Assembly (NCBI RefSeq): GCF_011759365.1
Contig: NZ_JAARLZ010000001.1
Span: forward strand, 186,001 to 250,000
From: Luteibacter anthropi
GTDB taxonomy: Bacteria > Pseudomonadota > Gammaproteobacteria > Xanthomonadales > Rhodanobacteraceae
Length of the DNA: 64,000 nucleotides
Direction of reading: 5' to 3'
Of the stretch, positions 1-9,187 are shown one piece after another. Each line of letters starts with the position of its first letter. The first letter of the stretch is position 1. A model generated the notes under the pieces. The model did no database searches, had not been told where the DNA came from, and saw only the letters and a list, made by a program, of their open reading frames with translations. Made by a program: the position numbers and the translations under genes.

Positions 1-251
1 CGGCCGACAAACTGCATGTCCATCCGCGCACCCTCCAGCGACGCACGGAAGATGTCCTGGGCAAATCACCCCTGGCTTTCTTTCAGGACCTGCGTCTGGA
101 GCGTGCGCAGGAACTGGTGGCTGAAGGCATGCATATCGATGCCGTGGCCAGCGAGGTGGGTTATGCGAATGCCGGCACGCTGCGCAACCTGCTTCGCCGC
201 AAGCTCGGCAAGGGTGTACGCGAGCTCCGGTCACCGATGCGGGGTACTTGA
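1..251 (+). CDS. AraC-family transcriptional regulator, C-terminal part
   Basis: The reading frame is open from the left edge (first full codon at 3) to TGA at 249-251 and gives about 82 residues. They match the second half of an AraC/XylS DNA-binding domain: a helix-turn-helix segment with HPRTLQRR, then GKSPLAFFQDLRLERAQEL, then the second HTH with VGYANAGTLRNLLRRK. Family knowledge says such proteins bind promoters as monomers or dimers, with the effector-binding part upstream. The start and effector domain lie outside the window, so the regulon cannot be named. The next gene, a glutathione S-transferase, lies about 95 bp downstream on the same strand and could be a target, which is inference only. 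Confidence 0.85.
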   Translation, partial: ADKLHVHPRTLQRRTEDVLGKSPLAFFQDLRLERAQELVAEGMHIDAVASEVGYANAGTLRNLLRRKLGKGVRELRSPMRGT

Positions 252-346
252 AACTCGCTTCAGCGCCCTTGGCATCGATGGGTTCACGCCTTCGGGTCTA
301 GTATCAGCAGGCGCCAGCACGGTCCATCCACCGAAGGAGCCCGACG

Positions 347-1003
347 ATGTCCATCACCATCACCGCCTTTGACAGGTCGCCCGATGGCGGCAAGGGACTT
401 GCGCGCGACACGCGTGTGCGTTGGGCGCTGGAAGAGCTGGGGCTGCCCTACGAGGTGCGCTTCGTATCGTTCAAGACGATGAAGGAGCCCGCACACCTGG
501 CCCGCCATCCGTTCGGGCAGATTCCCACCTTCGAAGAAGGTGAGCTGGTGCTGTTCGAGACCGGATCGATCCTTCTCCATCTTGCCACGCATCATGCGGG
601 CCTGCTGCCCGACGATGCCAATGCAAGGGCACGCGCCATTACCTGGCTGTTTGCCGCCCTCAGTACGGTGGAACCACCCATCCTCGAACTAAGCAATGCC
701 AGGTTCGCCGAAGGTGACAAGCCCTGGACTGCCGAACGCATGCCACTGGTCAAGGAACGCATCGGTCAGCGGCTTCGCCAGCTCGCCATGTGGCTTGGTG
801 AGGCTGAATGGCTTGATGGTGCATTCAGCGCAGGCGACCTGATGATGATCTCGGTGATGCTGAGGCTGCGGCCATCGGGCATCCTGGATGAACATCCCTC
901 CCTGGCCGCTTATGTCGCCCGGGGTGAGGCCAGGCCTGCCTACCGTCGGGCTTATGCGGCGCAATGGGCCGTCAACGCCGGGCCTGATGCGGGCTGCGCG
1001 TAG
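347..1003 (+). CDS. Glutathione S-transferase family protein
   Basis: This 218-residue protein has the two-part layout of cytosolic glutathione S-transferases. The N-terminal thioredoxin-like domain (about 1-80) contains the cis-proline region HPFGQIPTFEEGELVLFETG, where the ES/ET-G pair normally binds the gamma-glutamyl part of glutathione. The helical C-terminal domain spans about 90-205. The family conjugates or reduces electrophiles in the cytoplasm. The substrate cannot be predicted. ATG follows a purine-rich stretch (aggagcccgacg), which supports this start. It follows an AraC-type regulator on the same strand. Confidence 0.88.
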   Translation: MSITITAFDRSPDGGKGLARDTRVRWALEELGLPYEVRFVSFKTMKEPAHLARHPFGQIPTFEEGELVLFETGSILLHLATHHAGLLPDDANARARAITWLFAALSTVEPPILELSNARFAEGDKPWTAERMPLVKERIGQRLRQLAMWLGEAEWLDGAFSAGDLMMISVMLRLRPSGILDEHPSLAAYVARGEARPAYRRAYAAQWAVNAGPDAGCA

Positions 1004-1565
1004 GAAGAGCGACTCCGCCGTAGCCATCATGGGTGCCATGCCGGCGTTTCGGGCACTCCCTTCGCAAGTTCATGCGCATTTACGGCATAAATAGAGCGAC
1101 CGCTCACCGGGAAATACCCTTTTCCACCCGGCACTGACCAGTGAACATGCCGAATCGGCGGCAACTTCACGGCTCTTTCATGGATCGCATGAATTATCGG
1201 GCCCACCAAAGCGCCGGGGCAGCCGGCTGCAAACGTCAAGACCCGCAACAGGTCGAGCGTCACGCTCAAGGGATCCGCACTTCTTCCGCATGCCATGGCC
1301 CGAAGCCGGCAGGCACCACCGTGCGACATGTCCTGAATCAGCGTCGGTAACGTCAGGCCTGCACGGATAAACACGGCACAACAGGAGTGCAAAGGCGGAA
1401 AAGGGGCTACCTGTCAGATGCCATTCGAATTGTCGCTTGCGACGCGTTGCGTTGTATCGCCACTCGTCTTCATGCAGGCGACAAGTGTGAGGAGAACGTA
1501 GGAAGGCTATAGAGAGCCACGCAGTGAGTAGAGATCAATACTTCAATCACTCAAGGAGACAACAC
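1004..1565. other. Intergenic region with no supported gene
   Basis: About 560 bases between the glutathione S-transferase and a small secreted protein. Short overlapping ORFs exist on both strands, but none has a family-like sequence or a convincing ribosome binding site. The only supported signal is the purine-rich site AAGGAG at 1553-1558 serving the downstream GTG start. Confidence 0.5.
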
Positions 1566-1919
1566 GTGCGAATTCAAGCAATCAAGGCGGCTGCCTGTAC
1601 GATGTTCCTGATGTTTTCGGCCACTGCCATCGCGCAGGATGCCGGACAGGATGAGTCGCTGAACTTCTCCCATGGCGTCAGGAGCATCACCCCTGCCCCG
1701 TCGATAGCACTTGCCGGTCCGTATACGCACTTCTGCCTGCAGAGCAAGCTCAAAGACACCGGCGGCACGTACAAGTGCAACTGGATGGAAAGCTTTGCGG
1801 CCGCCTGCGAAATCAAGGATTTCGTGGGAGAGATCTACAAGGGCGCCATCATCGATGGCCCCAAGGTCCTCGGTAACTGCCCCAACGGCAGCCCTGTCGT
1901 CATGGTGACCCACTACTGA
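1566..1919 (+). CDS. Small secreted cysteine-containing protein of unknown function
   Basis: I place the start at GTG 1566, which has AAGGAG eight bases upstream and gives a clean signal peptide (basic start, hydrophobic core AACTMFLMFSATA, likely cleavage after AIA). An in-frame ATG at 1524 would put an unusual polar extension before the signal. The mature part is about 95 residues with four cysteines, which could form two disulfides in the periplasm. I recognise no family. The gene stands alone and converges on the acyl-CoA synthetase-like gene, with a strong hairpin between them. Confidence 0.6.
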   Translation: MRIQAIKAAACTMFLMFSATAIAQDAGQDESLNFSHGVRSITPAPSIALAGPYTHFCLQSKLKDTGGTYKCNWMESFAAACEIKDFVGEIYKGAIIDGPKVLGNCPNGSPVVMVTHY

Positions 1920-1927
1920 CGATGGAT

Positions 1928-1965
1928 GGATGGAACCTCCAGGCATGATCCCGGGGGTTCCATCC
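1928..1965. terminator. Hairpin between convergent genes
   Basis: A 13-bp stem (1928-1940 with 1953-1965, one G-T pair) and a 12-base loop lie between the stop at 1919 and the convergent stop at 1982. There is no strong T-run on either side, so it may act as a weak bidirectional terminator or an mRNA end stabiliser. Confidence 0.5.
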
Positions 1966-1981
1966 TTCGGTAGCGCACGGA

Positions 1982-3487
1982 TCAGATGGTCTTCAACAAT
2001 GCCCCTGCCACTTCGTGCCGAAGTACCTTGCCCATGGCATTGCGCGGAATACGATCGATGGTATGCAGGCGATCAGGTAGATGGAACGCACCGAGCTGGG
2101 TATTGAGCCAGGTCATTACCGATGCCAGGCCGTCCTCTCCTGCATCCGGAGCCAGCTTGATCGCTGCTACGACGAGTTGCCCACGCCTGTCGTCGGGTAT
2201 CCCGACCACGGCGACATCGGCGACCAGTGCATGCTGAAGAAGCCTGTTTTCGACGGCCGTAGGTGAGATGTTGAAACCCTCGCGCAGGATCATGTCCTTG
2301 CTTCGCGAGACGAATTGAAGCATCCCGTCTTCGTCTTCGCGCATCTTGTCGCCCGTGGCCAGCCAGCCGTCGTCCGTGAGATGCGTCCTGACGACGCCCG
2401 GTGCCTCCCAGTAGCCCAGGCTCGTGTTGGGACCGCGCATATGTACCTCGCCGATCACGCCTCGCGTCACGGTATTCCCGTCAGGGCCGACCAGACGGAC
2501 GCGATCCGGCCTGGGCCGCATGACATCCCAGGTATCACCCAGGTCCATGCTACCGAGGCATTCGGTCATGCCATAGGTATTCCTTAAGCGCACGTTGAAC
2601 GCACGCTCGAAATCGAGGGCCACTTCGGAGCGACAGGCATCGCCACCGATGCCGCATATCCGCAAGGAGCTGACATTGCGGGGGTTGCGCAGCTGCGCAT
2701 CCACCATGACGGGACAGATGAAAGGCACCACGAACATCGCCTGCACGCCATGCTGTTCGACGGCATCCAGCACATGATCGATAGTGGGGCCTTCGGGCAT
2801 GACCAGCGTACAGCCGGTGGAAAGGCCCACGAAGAGAATCATCGTTCCGGACACATGGGCGATGGGGCTGTTGGCCATGAGGCGCATGCCCGGACCGGTT
2901 TCCCACTGTTCCATGGATTCAACAAGATGGTGAATCGCCCGCTGGTTATAAGTCACCAGTTTCGGGACACCCGTGGTACCCGACGTGGCGAGAAGCAAGC
3001 AGACTGCTTCCAGATCGGTGAAAAGCGCATCGGATGTCTGTTCAACCGAGAGACTCCTCCACGAGATGTCGCCCTCATCGGCGGACGTCACGATGCGACA
3101 CGGAAGGCCGGCACCCGCGGATGCGATGGATGGCCCCATGTCCATATCGTGGAAGATCAGCGAGGGCGACAGACGATGGAAGAACTCACCCAGTTCGACG
3201 ACGGTCAGCTCTTTCTTCAATGGAACGATGATTGCGCCGGCCAGCACGCTGGCGAGCATGAAAATCGCAGCATTCGGCGATGTCTTGGCCAGCGTCACGA
3301 TCCGGTCGCCCTTGACGATGCCCGCCTTGCGCAGGCCGCGGGCAAGCTTCAGCACTTCGCTGGATAGGCGTGAATACGTCCATGCTTCATCGCCGATGAT
3401 GATGGCGATGGCATCGGGGTGGTTACGGGCAAAGTCGAGGAGCGACCGCAAGGGTCCGGCGACCGGTGAATCGTCGATGGTGCTCAT
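1982..3487 (-). CDS. Acyl-CoA synthetase / AMP-dependent ligase family protein
   Basis: This 501-residue protein is an adenylate-forming enzyme. It has the P-loop-like A3 motif TSGTTGVPK at 168-176, the A5 motif YGMTE, the A7 motif GWLATGD, the hinge/A8 region GFNISPTAVEN and the catalytic A10 lysine near residue 487 (NAMGKVLRH). The family activates a carboxylic acid with ATP and then usually passes it to CoA. The acid cannot be read from sequence; the length suits medium- or long-chain and aryl-acid ligases. The gene stands alone on the minus strand. The ribosome binding site before ATG 3487 is weak. A perfect inverted repeat at 3586-3600 lies about 100 bp upstream. Confidence 0.85.
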   Translation of the reverse strand: MSTIDDSPVAGPLRSLLDFARNHPDAIAIIIGDEAWTYSRLSSEVLKLARGLRKAGIVKGDRIVTLAKTSPNAAIFMLASVLAGAIIVPLKKELTVVELGEFFHRLSPSLIFHDMDMGPSIASAGAGLPCRIVTSADEGDISWRSLSVEQTSDALFTDLEAVCLLLATSGTTGVPKLVTYNQRAIHHLVESMEQWETGPGMRLMANSPIAHVSGTMILFVGLSTGCTLVMPEGPTIDHVLDAVEQHGVQAMFVVPFICPVMVDAQLRNPRNVSSLRICGIGGDACRSEVALDFERAFNVRLRNTYGMTECLGSMDLGDTWDVMRPRPDRVRLVGPDGNTVTRGVIGEVHMRGPNTSLGYWEAPGVVRTHLTDDGWLATGDKMREDEDGMLQFVSRSKDMILREGFNISPTAVENRLLQHALVADVAVVGIPDDRRGQLVVAAIKLAPDAGEDGLASVMTWLNTQLGAFHLPDRLHTIDRIPRNAMGKVLRHEVAGALLKTI

Positions 3488-3585
3488 GTCACATGGCGTC
3501 CGGCAGGGGTAAGTGTGCCGTACTTGACCACGTGTGGAACGGGCTCTCTAGATCAAAATCCTTGGTTATTCATCCCTAGGACAAT

Positions 3586-3600
3586 TCCATGAAACATGGA
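3586..3600. promoter_or_regulatory. Inverted repeat upstream of the acyl-CoA ligase gene
   Basis: TCCATG-AAA-CATGGA, a perfect 6-bp inverted repeat with a 3-base centre, lies in the non-coding stretch upstream of the gene starting at 3487. The size fits a dimeric repressor site. No regulator is encoded next to it. Confidence 0.3.
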
Positions 3601-3725
3601 TGTTTTCGTCATAGGGACATGCCCTGGCAATGAAGCGCATTGCCAGACCTCAATGGTAGTTATGCATATGTGCGACGTTCGCTGACCGGAACCCGGCGAA
3701 AAACAACCCTATCGGCATGCCATGC

Positions 3726-4808
3726 TCAGAACAATTCGCCTTGAGGTGAATGAATACGCGGCGGCACGAATTGCGACGTATCCAACACCGTATCCCAGGC
3801 ACGGTATAGACCGGCTTTTCTTGAAGCCACCTGCACTCGTTTCCGGATGATGTCCGCGAAGACGCCCTGCCCGCGCATCCGGGTAGCGAAGTTGCTGTCG
3901 TAATCCTTGCCACCGTTCATCTGCTGGATCAGGCTGATGATATGTGCGGCGCGATCGGGGTAATGGATATCCAGCCATTCGCGAAAGAGCTGCTTCAACT
4001 CATGCGGCAGACGAACACACGTATAGCCAATCGAATTGGCGCCGTTCGCCGCAGCGCGCTCGATGATCCCTTCCACGTCCTTCTCGTTCAATGCAGGGAT
4101 GATAGGCGCGACGAGAACGCCTACCGGCACGCCGGCATCGCACAGGGTTTTCACGACCTTCAGCCGGCTATGCGGCGCCGATGCGCGAGGCTCCAGTTTC
4201 GAGGCCAGCTTGTTATCCAGTGAGTTGATCGAGATGAACACCTGCACCAGGTTCCGCTCAGCCATCGACGCGAGGATATCGATATCGCGCTCGATCAACG
4301 CATTCTTGGTGACGATGGTGCAAGGGTGGTTGCACTCATTGAGCAGCGCCAATGCTGCCCGGGTCAGCCGCCACCGCTTCTCGATGGGCTGGTATGGATC
4401 GGTATTGCTGCCGATGTTGATCGGCTTGCACACGTAGTTCTTCTTTGCCAGTTCGCCGCGAAGGATCTCGGCCAGATTGCTTTTGGCGAAGAGCTTGGTC
4501 TCGAAGTCCAGGCCGGCAGACAGGTTGAGATAACCGTGCGATGGCCGGGCATAGCAATAAACGCACCCATGCTCACATCCCCGATAAGGATTCATGGCCT
4601 GGTCGAAACCGATGTCCGGCGAGTCGTTCCTGGTAATTACGCTTCGGGCCAGTTCCTCGCGGACCTCGGTCACGGGCCGGTGCTCGTCGTCTTCGCGATA
4701 CCAGCCGTCGTCCTCGGCCTGGTGGCGCGTGGATTCGAAGCGCCCCTCTGGATTGGAGGCAGCACCGCGGCCTTTGTGGACCCGGATCATGGGGATGGGC
4801 TCGGACAT
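3726..4808 (-). CDS. PA0069-family radical SAM protein
   Basis: The product has about 360 residues. The radical SAM cluster motif is C-x3-C-x2-C within RGCEHGCVYCYARPSHG, about 65 residues into the protein. It is followed by segments typical of the spore photoproduct lyase-like branch: SNTDPYQPIEK and LTRAALALLNE, then VTKNALIERD. Such enzymes bind a [4Fe-4S] cluster and cleave S-adenosylmethionine; the substrate of the PA0069 group is unknown. I chose ATG 4808; a GTG at 4823 is also in frame. A TGTACA-AA-TGTACA palindrome touches this start codon and resembles LexA2 sites, hinting at a DNA-damage link (inference). Confidence 0.85.
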   Translation of the reverse strand: MSEPIPMIRVHKGRGAASNPEGRFESTRHQAEDDGWYREDDEHRPVTEVREELARSVITRNDSPDIGFDQAMNPYRGCEHGCVYCYARPSHGYLNLSAGLDFETKLFAKSNLAEILRGELAKKNYVCKPINIGSNTDPYQPIEKRWRLTRAALALLNECNHPCTIVTKNALIERDIDILASMAERNLVQVFISINSLDNKLASKLEPRASAPHSRLKVVKTLCDAGVPVGVLVAPIIPALNEKDVEGIIERAAANGANSIGYTCVRLPHELKQLFREWLDIHYPDRAAHIISLIQQMNGGKDYDSNFATRMRGQGVFADIIRKRVQVASRKAGLYRAWDTVLDTSQFVPPRIHSPQGELF

Positions 4809-4822
4809 TGTACAAATGTACA
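4809..4822. promoter_or_regulatory. LexA2-like palindrome at the radical SAM gene start
   Basis: TGTACAAATGTACA abuts the ATG at 4806-4808. Its core GTAC-N4-GTAC resembles the GTAC-N4-GTGC type of site described for LexA2 repressors of pseudomonads. A protein bound here would block initiation. The assignment rests on similarity by eye. Confidence 0.4.
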
Positions 4823-4873
4823 CTATCCAGATCTCATCATGCGAGACAGCCCTGCTGGTCGCTCAATATTCTG

Positions 4874-4918
4874 AAAAACAAAAAAAACCGCCCCCGGCCC
4901 ATGCGCGGCCGGGAACGG
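4874..4918 (-). terminator. Rho-independent terminator of the TonB receptor gene
   Basis: On the minus strand a 12-bp GC-rich stem (4907-4918 with 4888-4899, 7-base loop) is followed by eight T, a G and five T (complement of 4874-4887). It lies about 60 bp after the receptor's stop codon. Confidence 0.92.
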
Positions 4919-4976
4919 TAATTGGGGGTTTGCACTGGGCTTTTTGTTAGAAGCCGTGAAATCGGTTTCTTACTAC

Positions 4977-7900
4977 TTAAAAGTCGTACTGCACCGAGAA
5001 GCGGACCGCACGCGGGGCAGAGTAATCGACCGCACGCTTGTAGATCGCAAGCGGGTTACCGCCGTTCGGGACGCCAGCCTTGTTGTGCGTACCGTCATCA
5101 ACCGGGCCACCCATGGCGCGCTCTTCGTACACGGTGACCTTCTGCGTGTTGAACACGTTGAAGACCGTAGCGGTGAACGCCAGCTTGTGATCCGCAAACG
5201 CTGGAGTCCAGGTTACACCGAGATCAAGCGAGTAAGTCCAGGGGAGATTGCCCTTCGCACCACGCGGCGACGGCGTGCCATAGCAGACGTGATACGCGCC
5301 ACCGGCGGTGGGACGCAGCATGTAGCCATTCGACGGATCGGTGAAGACACCGTTCGCATCGCGGAACCATGCGCCAATGCAGCTCTTCGGACGACCCGAG
5401 TTGGCCGTGGCCGTCGCGCTGAGCATCCACTCAGGATTCAGCTGGTAGTAACCAAAACCGCGGATCTGGTGGCGACGGTCATTGGGTAGGTTACCGTTGG
5501 CATAGCGCATGAATTCGGGGTAGTCCCAGTCCTGCGATGCTGCAACGTCCTGCTGGGCGATGTCCGACTTGACCTGTCCTTCGGTGTTGCCGTAGCTGTG
5601 CGACCAGGTGTAATCGATTCGTCCATACCAGTTGTTCGAGAACGGATGCTCGGCATAGACATTCAGCGACAGATACTTTCGCTTAGGGTCCGGCATGCCC
5701 AAATCTTCCTTGGACAACTTGATGTGACGCAGATCGGCGGGCTGACCCGAGGCCGCAACGTTTACGTCAAATTCGGCGCCACGGCCCGGATTGAAGATGA
5801 CACCTTGATAGTTGAAATTATCGAGGCAGTCCTGCGCGCTCGAGAAATCGCTGTAGTGCGAGGCCATGTAGCGGCATACCGGACGCGGATCGGACGTATC
5901 GTCGACCTGCGACTTCAGGTCACGATAAATCGCACGCGCACCGACCGTCAGCTGATCGTTAAGCTGCTTGTCAAGGCCAACGATATATTCATCCTGATAG
6001 TGCGAGCGAAGACCCTTGATGCGGGCTGTGCGTGGGTCGCGCGTCTGGCCGAATTCGGAGTTGGCCGACTCCACCGGGCCCAGCGGTACGAGGTTGAGCG
6101 GCATGTCGGTATTGGGATCAATGCCGTTGAAAGAGAAGTTCTGCGTTGTGAACAGAGAACCACCGGCACCGCGGACGGCCACACCTGTCGGAAGGGCAAG
6201 GTAGTAACGGCCCGCGTTGGCGTACACCTTGAGGCTCGAATCGCCGTTCACGTCCCAGGCCACACCCAGTCGCGGTGCCCACTGGTTTTTCTTGGACAAG
6301 AACACCTTGTCGAAGGAGTTGTAGTTCTCGAACGATTCGTTACGTAGACCGATATAAGCAAGCCAGCGATCCGAAACCTGCCAGTTGTCCTCGACATAGT
6401 ACGACTTCAGCTTGAGCTTGTAGTGGCCGCCGTTCGACAAACGCGTCTGCTGGACGATACCCTGCGGATAGGTCTTGGTAGGATCAGCAGCGAACAGGTA
6501 TTCGCCACCGAATGCGCCAAGATTCGCCGTGTCCTGACCTGTGGTGGTCTTCAGGGTCTGGTGATCGATACCGCCCTTGAGGTCATGGTCACCCAGGCGA
6601 TATTCCAGATCGATGCGCCAGCCATCGGTCTTGTTCTCGCCGTTGCGCGCAGGGCGCTGGTTGGCGTCGGACAGATAGTTGTGGATCTGGTTCACGACCG
6701 GGCTATCCGGATTGGCGCGCACGTAAGGCACGTTCGGAATGACCGACAGGTTAGGATCGATCGTCCGCGTACGACCATAAAGGGCGCTGACCGTGAAGTC
6801 ATCCGTGATGTAACCGGTGTACTTGGCGATGTACAGGCGATTGTTGTTCTTGCTCTTGGTGTCCTGGTCAGGACGACGACCGAGCTTGTTGAGCGTAGCG
6901 TACGACCAGCCATAGACCTCGTTGTCGCGACGAGTGTTGTCCTGCATGCCCGTCAGTTCGAGGAGGTGGTTGTCCGTGATGTTCCAGTCGAACTTGGTGT
7001 ACCACTTCACCGCCTTGACAACGCGATCGCGATAGCCCGAGGCAAGATTGTTGGCCGTGGCTGCCGTGAGGCTTCCGTTCTGCGCGTAGGAAGCGCTACC
7101 GGTGACTTCCTGGCCGTCGTTCTTCTGGAAGCTGGCGGCCGCGTACATGAAGAGCTTGTCCTTGATCAGCGGACCGCTCAACTGCAGGCTGTACAGGGTT
7201 TCGGTGTTCTTGGTCTTCTTCCTGTACTGGCGCAGCTTGCCATCGGAGCCGAAGCGCTCGGTGATACCCGCACCGCCGTGGTTGTACCCGATGACGTCGC
7301 CAAAACCCGCATCTTCCGGATTCTTGGAGTTGTAGAGGTTGTGCATATCCGAGCGCAGCGACTCAGGCGTCCAGTCGATACGCGCACTGAACTTCCACTC
7401 GTTCGTACCACGCTTGCCGACGATGTTGACCACCCCACCGGTGCTCTGGCCGAACTGGGCACCAGCGCCACCCGTCAGTACCTGGGCCTGGTCAATCGCG
7501 AAGAACGGCATTTCGAAGAACGTTTCGTTCGACTGCGGATCGGTGACGTTGTAACCATTGATGCGATAGGCATTCTCGGAAATACCCGAGCCGCCGATGG
7601 CCAGACGTGCCTTGCCGTCGGTGTTGAAGCGCGAGTCGCCGGCCACGACGCCAGGCGCCAGCAGGGCGGCCGCGCCGACGCTGGTACCCACCGGCAGTTT
7701 TTGCAGCTGCTCGGCTGTAAACACCGAACGCGTATCGACCGACGAAACGTCGATCTGCGGAAGCGCGGATGCGTTGACCGAGACGCCTTCGAGCGTCTGT
7801 GCGCCGCTGGCCGAGGTGTTCCCGCCAAAACCGACTTCTGTCGCGCCGGAAATGGTCACGGCGACGTTGTCACGCGTGGACACGGTCTTGCCGCCATCCA

Positions 7901-8168
7901 TGAGTGTGACGCGGTAGGTACCGACCTGTAGCTGTGACGCACGGTAACGACCATCGGCGTCGACCTTCAGCTCACGCTTGGCACCCGTGTCCACGCTTTC
8001 CACCAGGATGGTGGAACCCGGAGCGGCGTTGGTGACGGTACCGAAGATCGCACCGGCACTCTGCTGGGCGATGGCTTGGCCAGCCATGCCGGCGATGCAG
8101 GTACCCAGAGCGATGCTCAGAGCCGAGCGACGCCCCACGCGTCCCCGGAAGGATTCGTTCGAAAACAT
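4977..8168 (-). CDS. TonB-dependent outer-membrane receptor, Oar type
   Basis: The product has about 1063 residues from ATG 8168, which has GGGGAG upstream. An in-frame ATG at 8219 would add 17 residues before the signal peptide and is less likely. Layout: signal peptide ending AIAQQ; a carboxypeptidase-regulatory-like (CnaB-type) domain at about 30-110; a plug domain at about 130-240 (ALLAPGVVAGD, QAQVLTGGAGAQFGQSTGGVVNIVGKRGTNEW); and a 22-strand barrel ending in RFSVQYDF, with a terminal aromatic. Oar-like receptors take up large or unknown substrates using TonB-ExbBD energy, which is encoded at 20.6-23 kb. A clear promoter lies at 8286-8314 and a terminator at 4874-4918, so this is a single-gene unit. 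Confidence 0.93.
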   Translation of the reverse strand: MFSNESFRGRVGRRSALSIALGTCIAGMAGQAIAQQSAGAIFGTVTNAAPGSTILVESVDTGAKRELKVDADGRYRASQLQVGTYRVTLMDGGKTVSTRDNVAVTISGATEVGFGGNTSASGAQTLEGVSVNASALPQIDVSSVDTRSVFTAEQLQKLPVGTSVGAAALLAPGVVAGDSRFNTDGKARLAIGGSGISENAYRINGYNVTDPQSNETFFEMPFFAIDQAQVLTGGAGAQFGQSTGGVVNIVGKRGTNEWKFSARIDWTPESLRSDMHNLYNSKNPEDAGFGDVIGYNHGGAGITERFGSDGKLRQYRKKTKNTETLYSLQLSGPLIKDKLFMYAAASFQKNDGQEVTGSASYAQNGSLTAATANNLASGYRDRVVKAVKWYTKFDWNITDNHLLELTGMQDNTRRDNEVYGWSYATLNKLGRRPDQDTKSKNNNRLYIAKYTGYITDDFTVSALYGRTRTIDPNLSVIPNVPYVRANPDSPVVNQIHNYLSDANQRPARNGENKTDGWRIDLEYRLGDHDLKGGIDHQTLKTTTGQDTANLGAFGGEYLFAADPTKTYPQGIVQQTRLSNGGHYKLKLKSYYVEDNWQVSDRWLAYIGLRNESFENYNSFDKVFLSKKNQWAPRLGVAWDVNGDSSLKVYANAGRYYLALPTGVAVRGAGGSLFTTQNFSFNGIDPNTDMPLNLVPLGPVESANSEFGQTRDPRTARIKGLRSHYQDEYIVGLDKQLNDQLTVGARAIYRDLKSQVDDTSDPRPVCRYMASHYSDFSSAQDCLDNFNYQGVIFNPGRGAEFDVNVAASGQPADLRHIKLSKEDLGMPDPKRKYLSLNVYAEHPFSNNWYGRIDYTWSHSYGNTEGQVKSDIAQQDVAASQDWDYPEFMRYANGNLPNDRRHQIRGFGYYQLNPEWMLSATATANSGRPKSCIGAWFRDANGVFTDPSNGYMLRPTAGGAYHVCYGTPSPRGAKGNLPWTYSLDLGVTWTPAFADHKLAFTATVFNVFNTQKVTVYEERAMGGPVDDGTHNKAGVPNGGNPLAIYKRAVDYSAPRAVRFSVQYDF

Positions 8169-8253
8169 TCGGTTGTACTCCCCAGATAGAACAGAACGTT
8201 CAAAAGCGAAGCCACCCAACCCTTGCGTTCCCCAACCGGGTGGCTTCGAAAAG

Positions 8254-8279
8254 AAGAGCGTGTTCCCTCACACGCTCTT
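8254..8279 (-). promoter_or_regulatory. Leader hairpin of the TonB receptor mRNA
   Basis: A perfect 10-bp stem with a 6-base loop lies at the predicted 5' end of the receptor transcript and is followed on the minus strand by CTTTTC. It could stabilise the transcript end or attenuate transcription. Confidence 0.4.
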
Positions 8280-8285
8280 GACAGG

Positions 8286-8314
8286 TCTATAACGGGGAAA
8301 AGTTCCGTTAGCAA
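8286..8314 (-). promoter_or_regulatory. Sigma-70 type promoter for the TonB receptor
   Basis: On the minus strand, TTGCTA (complement of 8309-8314) and TATAGA (complement of 8286-8291) are separated by exactly 17 bp. Transcription would start near 8279, giving a leader of about 110 bases before ATG 8168. Confidence 0.65.
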
Positions 8315-8476
8315 CAATTTGCGAATCAGCTCACATCACGGTGTGCGTGCCGTATCCACTTGATCTATAAAAAGATCCCCGTGAACATGGCTATAAAATC
8401 GATGCGAAACACGGGGTTAATTCGCAATATCACAGGGCATGAAATCGAAGGATCATGCCGTACTTGCCGAATACGC

Positions 8477-9187
8477 TTATTCGTTTTCGAAAGAATGCGT
8501 GGTATCCGGGGCGTCGTAGCTCACGCTCCTGAGCCCTTCCAGGTCGCGAAGCGAGTCTGCCAGTGACGCCAGTTGCTCCCTTCCGACAGGCCGGGCAAAC
8601 AGGATCGTGACCACGTCATCGCCCGATGCGTCGCGCCGCAAAACGGTTTTCGCGAAAGGGAGATGGTGTTCGGCCAGCGCGGTTTCGCAGGCGGCCAGTG
8701 CCGTCGTGCCACTCAGTCTGACGGTCATTCGTGGGCGCCGGTTTTTCTTTCCGACCAGCCGTCGTTCAAGCGGTTTGAGCAGGGCGAGAATCACCCAGAT
8801 CACTACGGTGGCAATGATGGCTCCGGTATAGAGCCCACCGCCTGCAGCCAGGCCGACAGAAGCCACGGCCCAAAGGCTTGCGGCCGTGGTGAGGCCACGC
8901 ACGATCTGGTCGCGTTCCACGAAAAGAATGGTGCCGGCGCCCAGGAAGCCGATGCCACTGATGACCTGTGCGGCGATACGCGACGGGTCCAGCACCACGT
9001 GCTGTTCGTTCAGTACATCGTTAAAGCCGAAGGCCGATACGATGATGGCCAATGCCGCACCCACGCCGACGAGCATGTGGGTGCGCAGGCCGGCGGTCCA
9101 TTCAAGCCTGCCGCGGTTGGCGCCGATGATGCCGCTCAGGATCGCGGCAGTGACCAGGCGGTAGAAGATATCGAGCGGATGGATCAT
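8477..9187 (-). CDS. MgtC/SapB-family inner-membrane protein
   Basis: The product is about 236 residues from ATG 9187; an in-frame start at 9244 adds a polar extension and is less likely. The N-terminal 130 residues form four or five membrane segments with the MgtC hallmark VISGIGFLGAGTILFVERDQIVRGLTTAASLWAVASVGLAAG. The C-terminal 90 residues are soluble and ACT-like. Family members are linked to growth at low magnesium and, in intracellular pathogens, to inhibition of the F-type ATPase; many environmental homologues have no known role. The gene stands alone between the receptor gene and a REP pair. Confidence 0.9.
   Translation of the reverse strand: MIHPLDIFYRLVTAAILSGIIGANRGRLEWTAGLRTHMLVGVGAALAIIVSAFGFNDVLNEQHVVLDPSRIAAQVISGIGFLGAGTILFVERDQIVRGLTTAASLWAVASVGLAAGGGLYTGAIIATVVIWVILALLKPLERRLVGKKNRRPRMTVRLSGTTALAACETALAEHHLPFAKTVLRRDASGDDVVTILFARPVGREQLASLADSLRDLEGLRSVSYDAPDTTHSFENE

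Noticed and set aside
1027-1392. A 121-residue minus-strand open frame in a gene-free gap
   Set aside because: No ribosome site, no signal peptide and no recognisable family.
6423-7931. A 502-residue open frame on the plus strand
   Set aside because: Antisense to the TonB receptor gene; it shows only repetitive Val/Arg-rich sequence.
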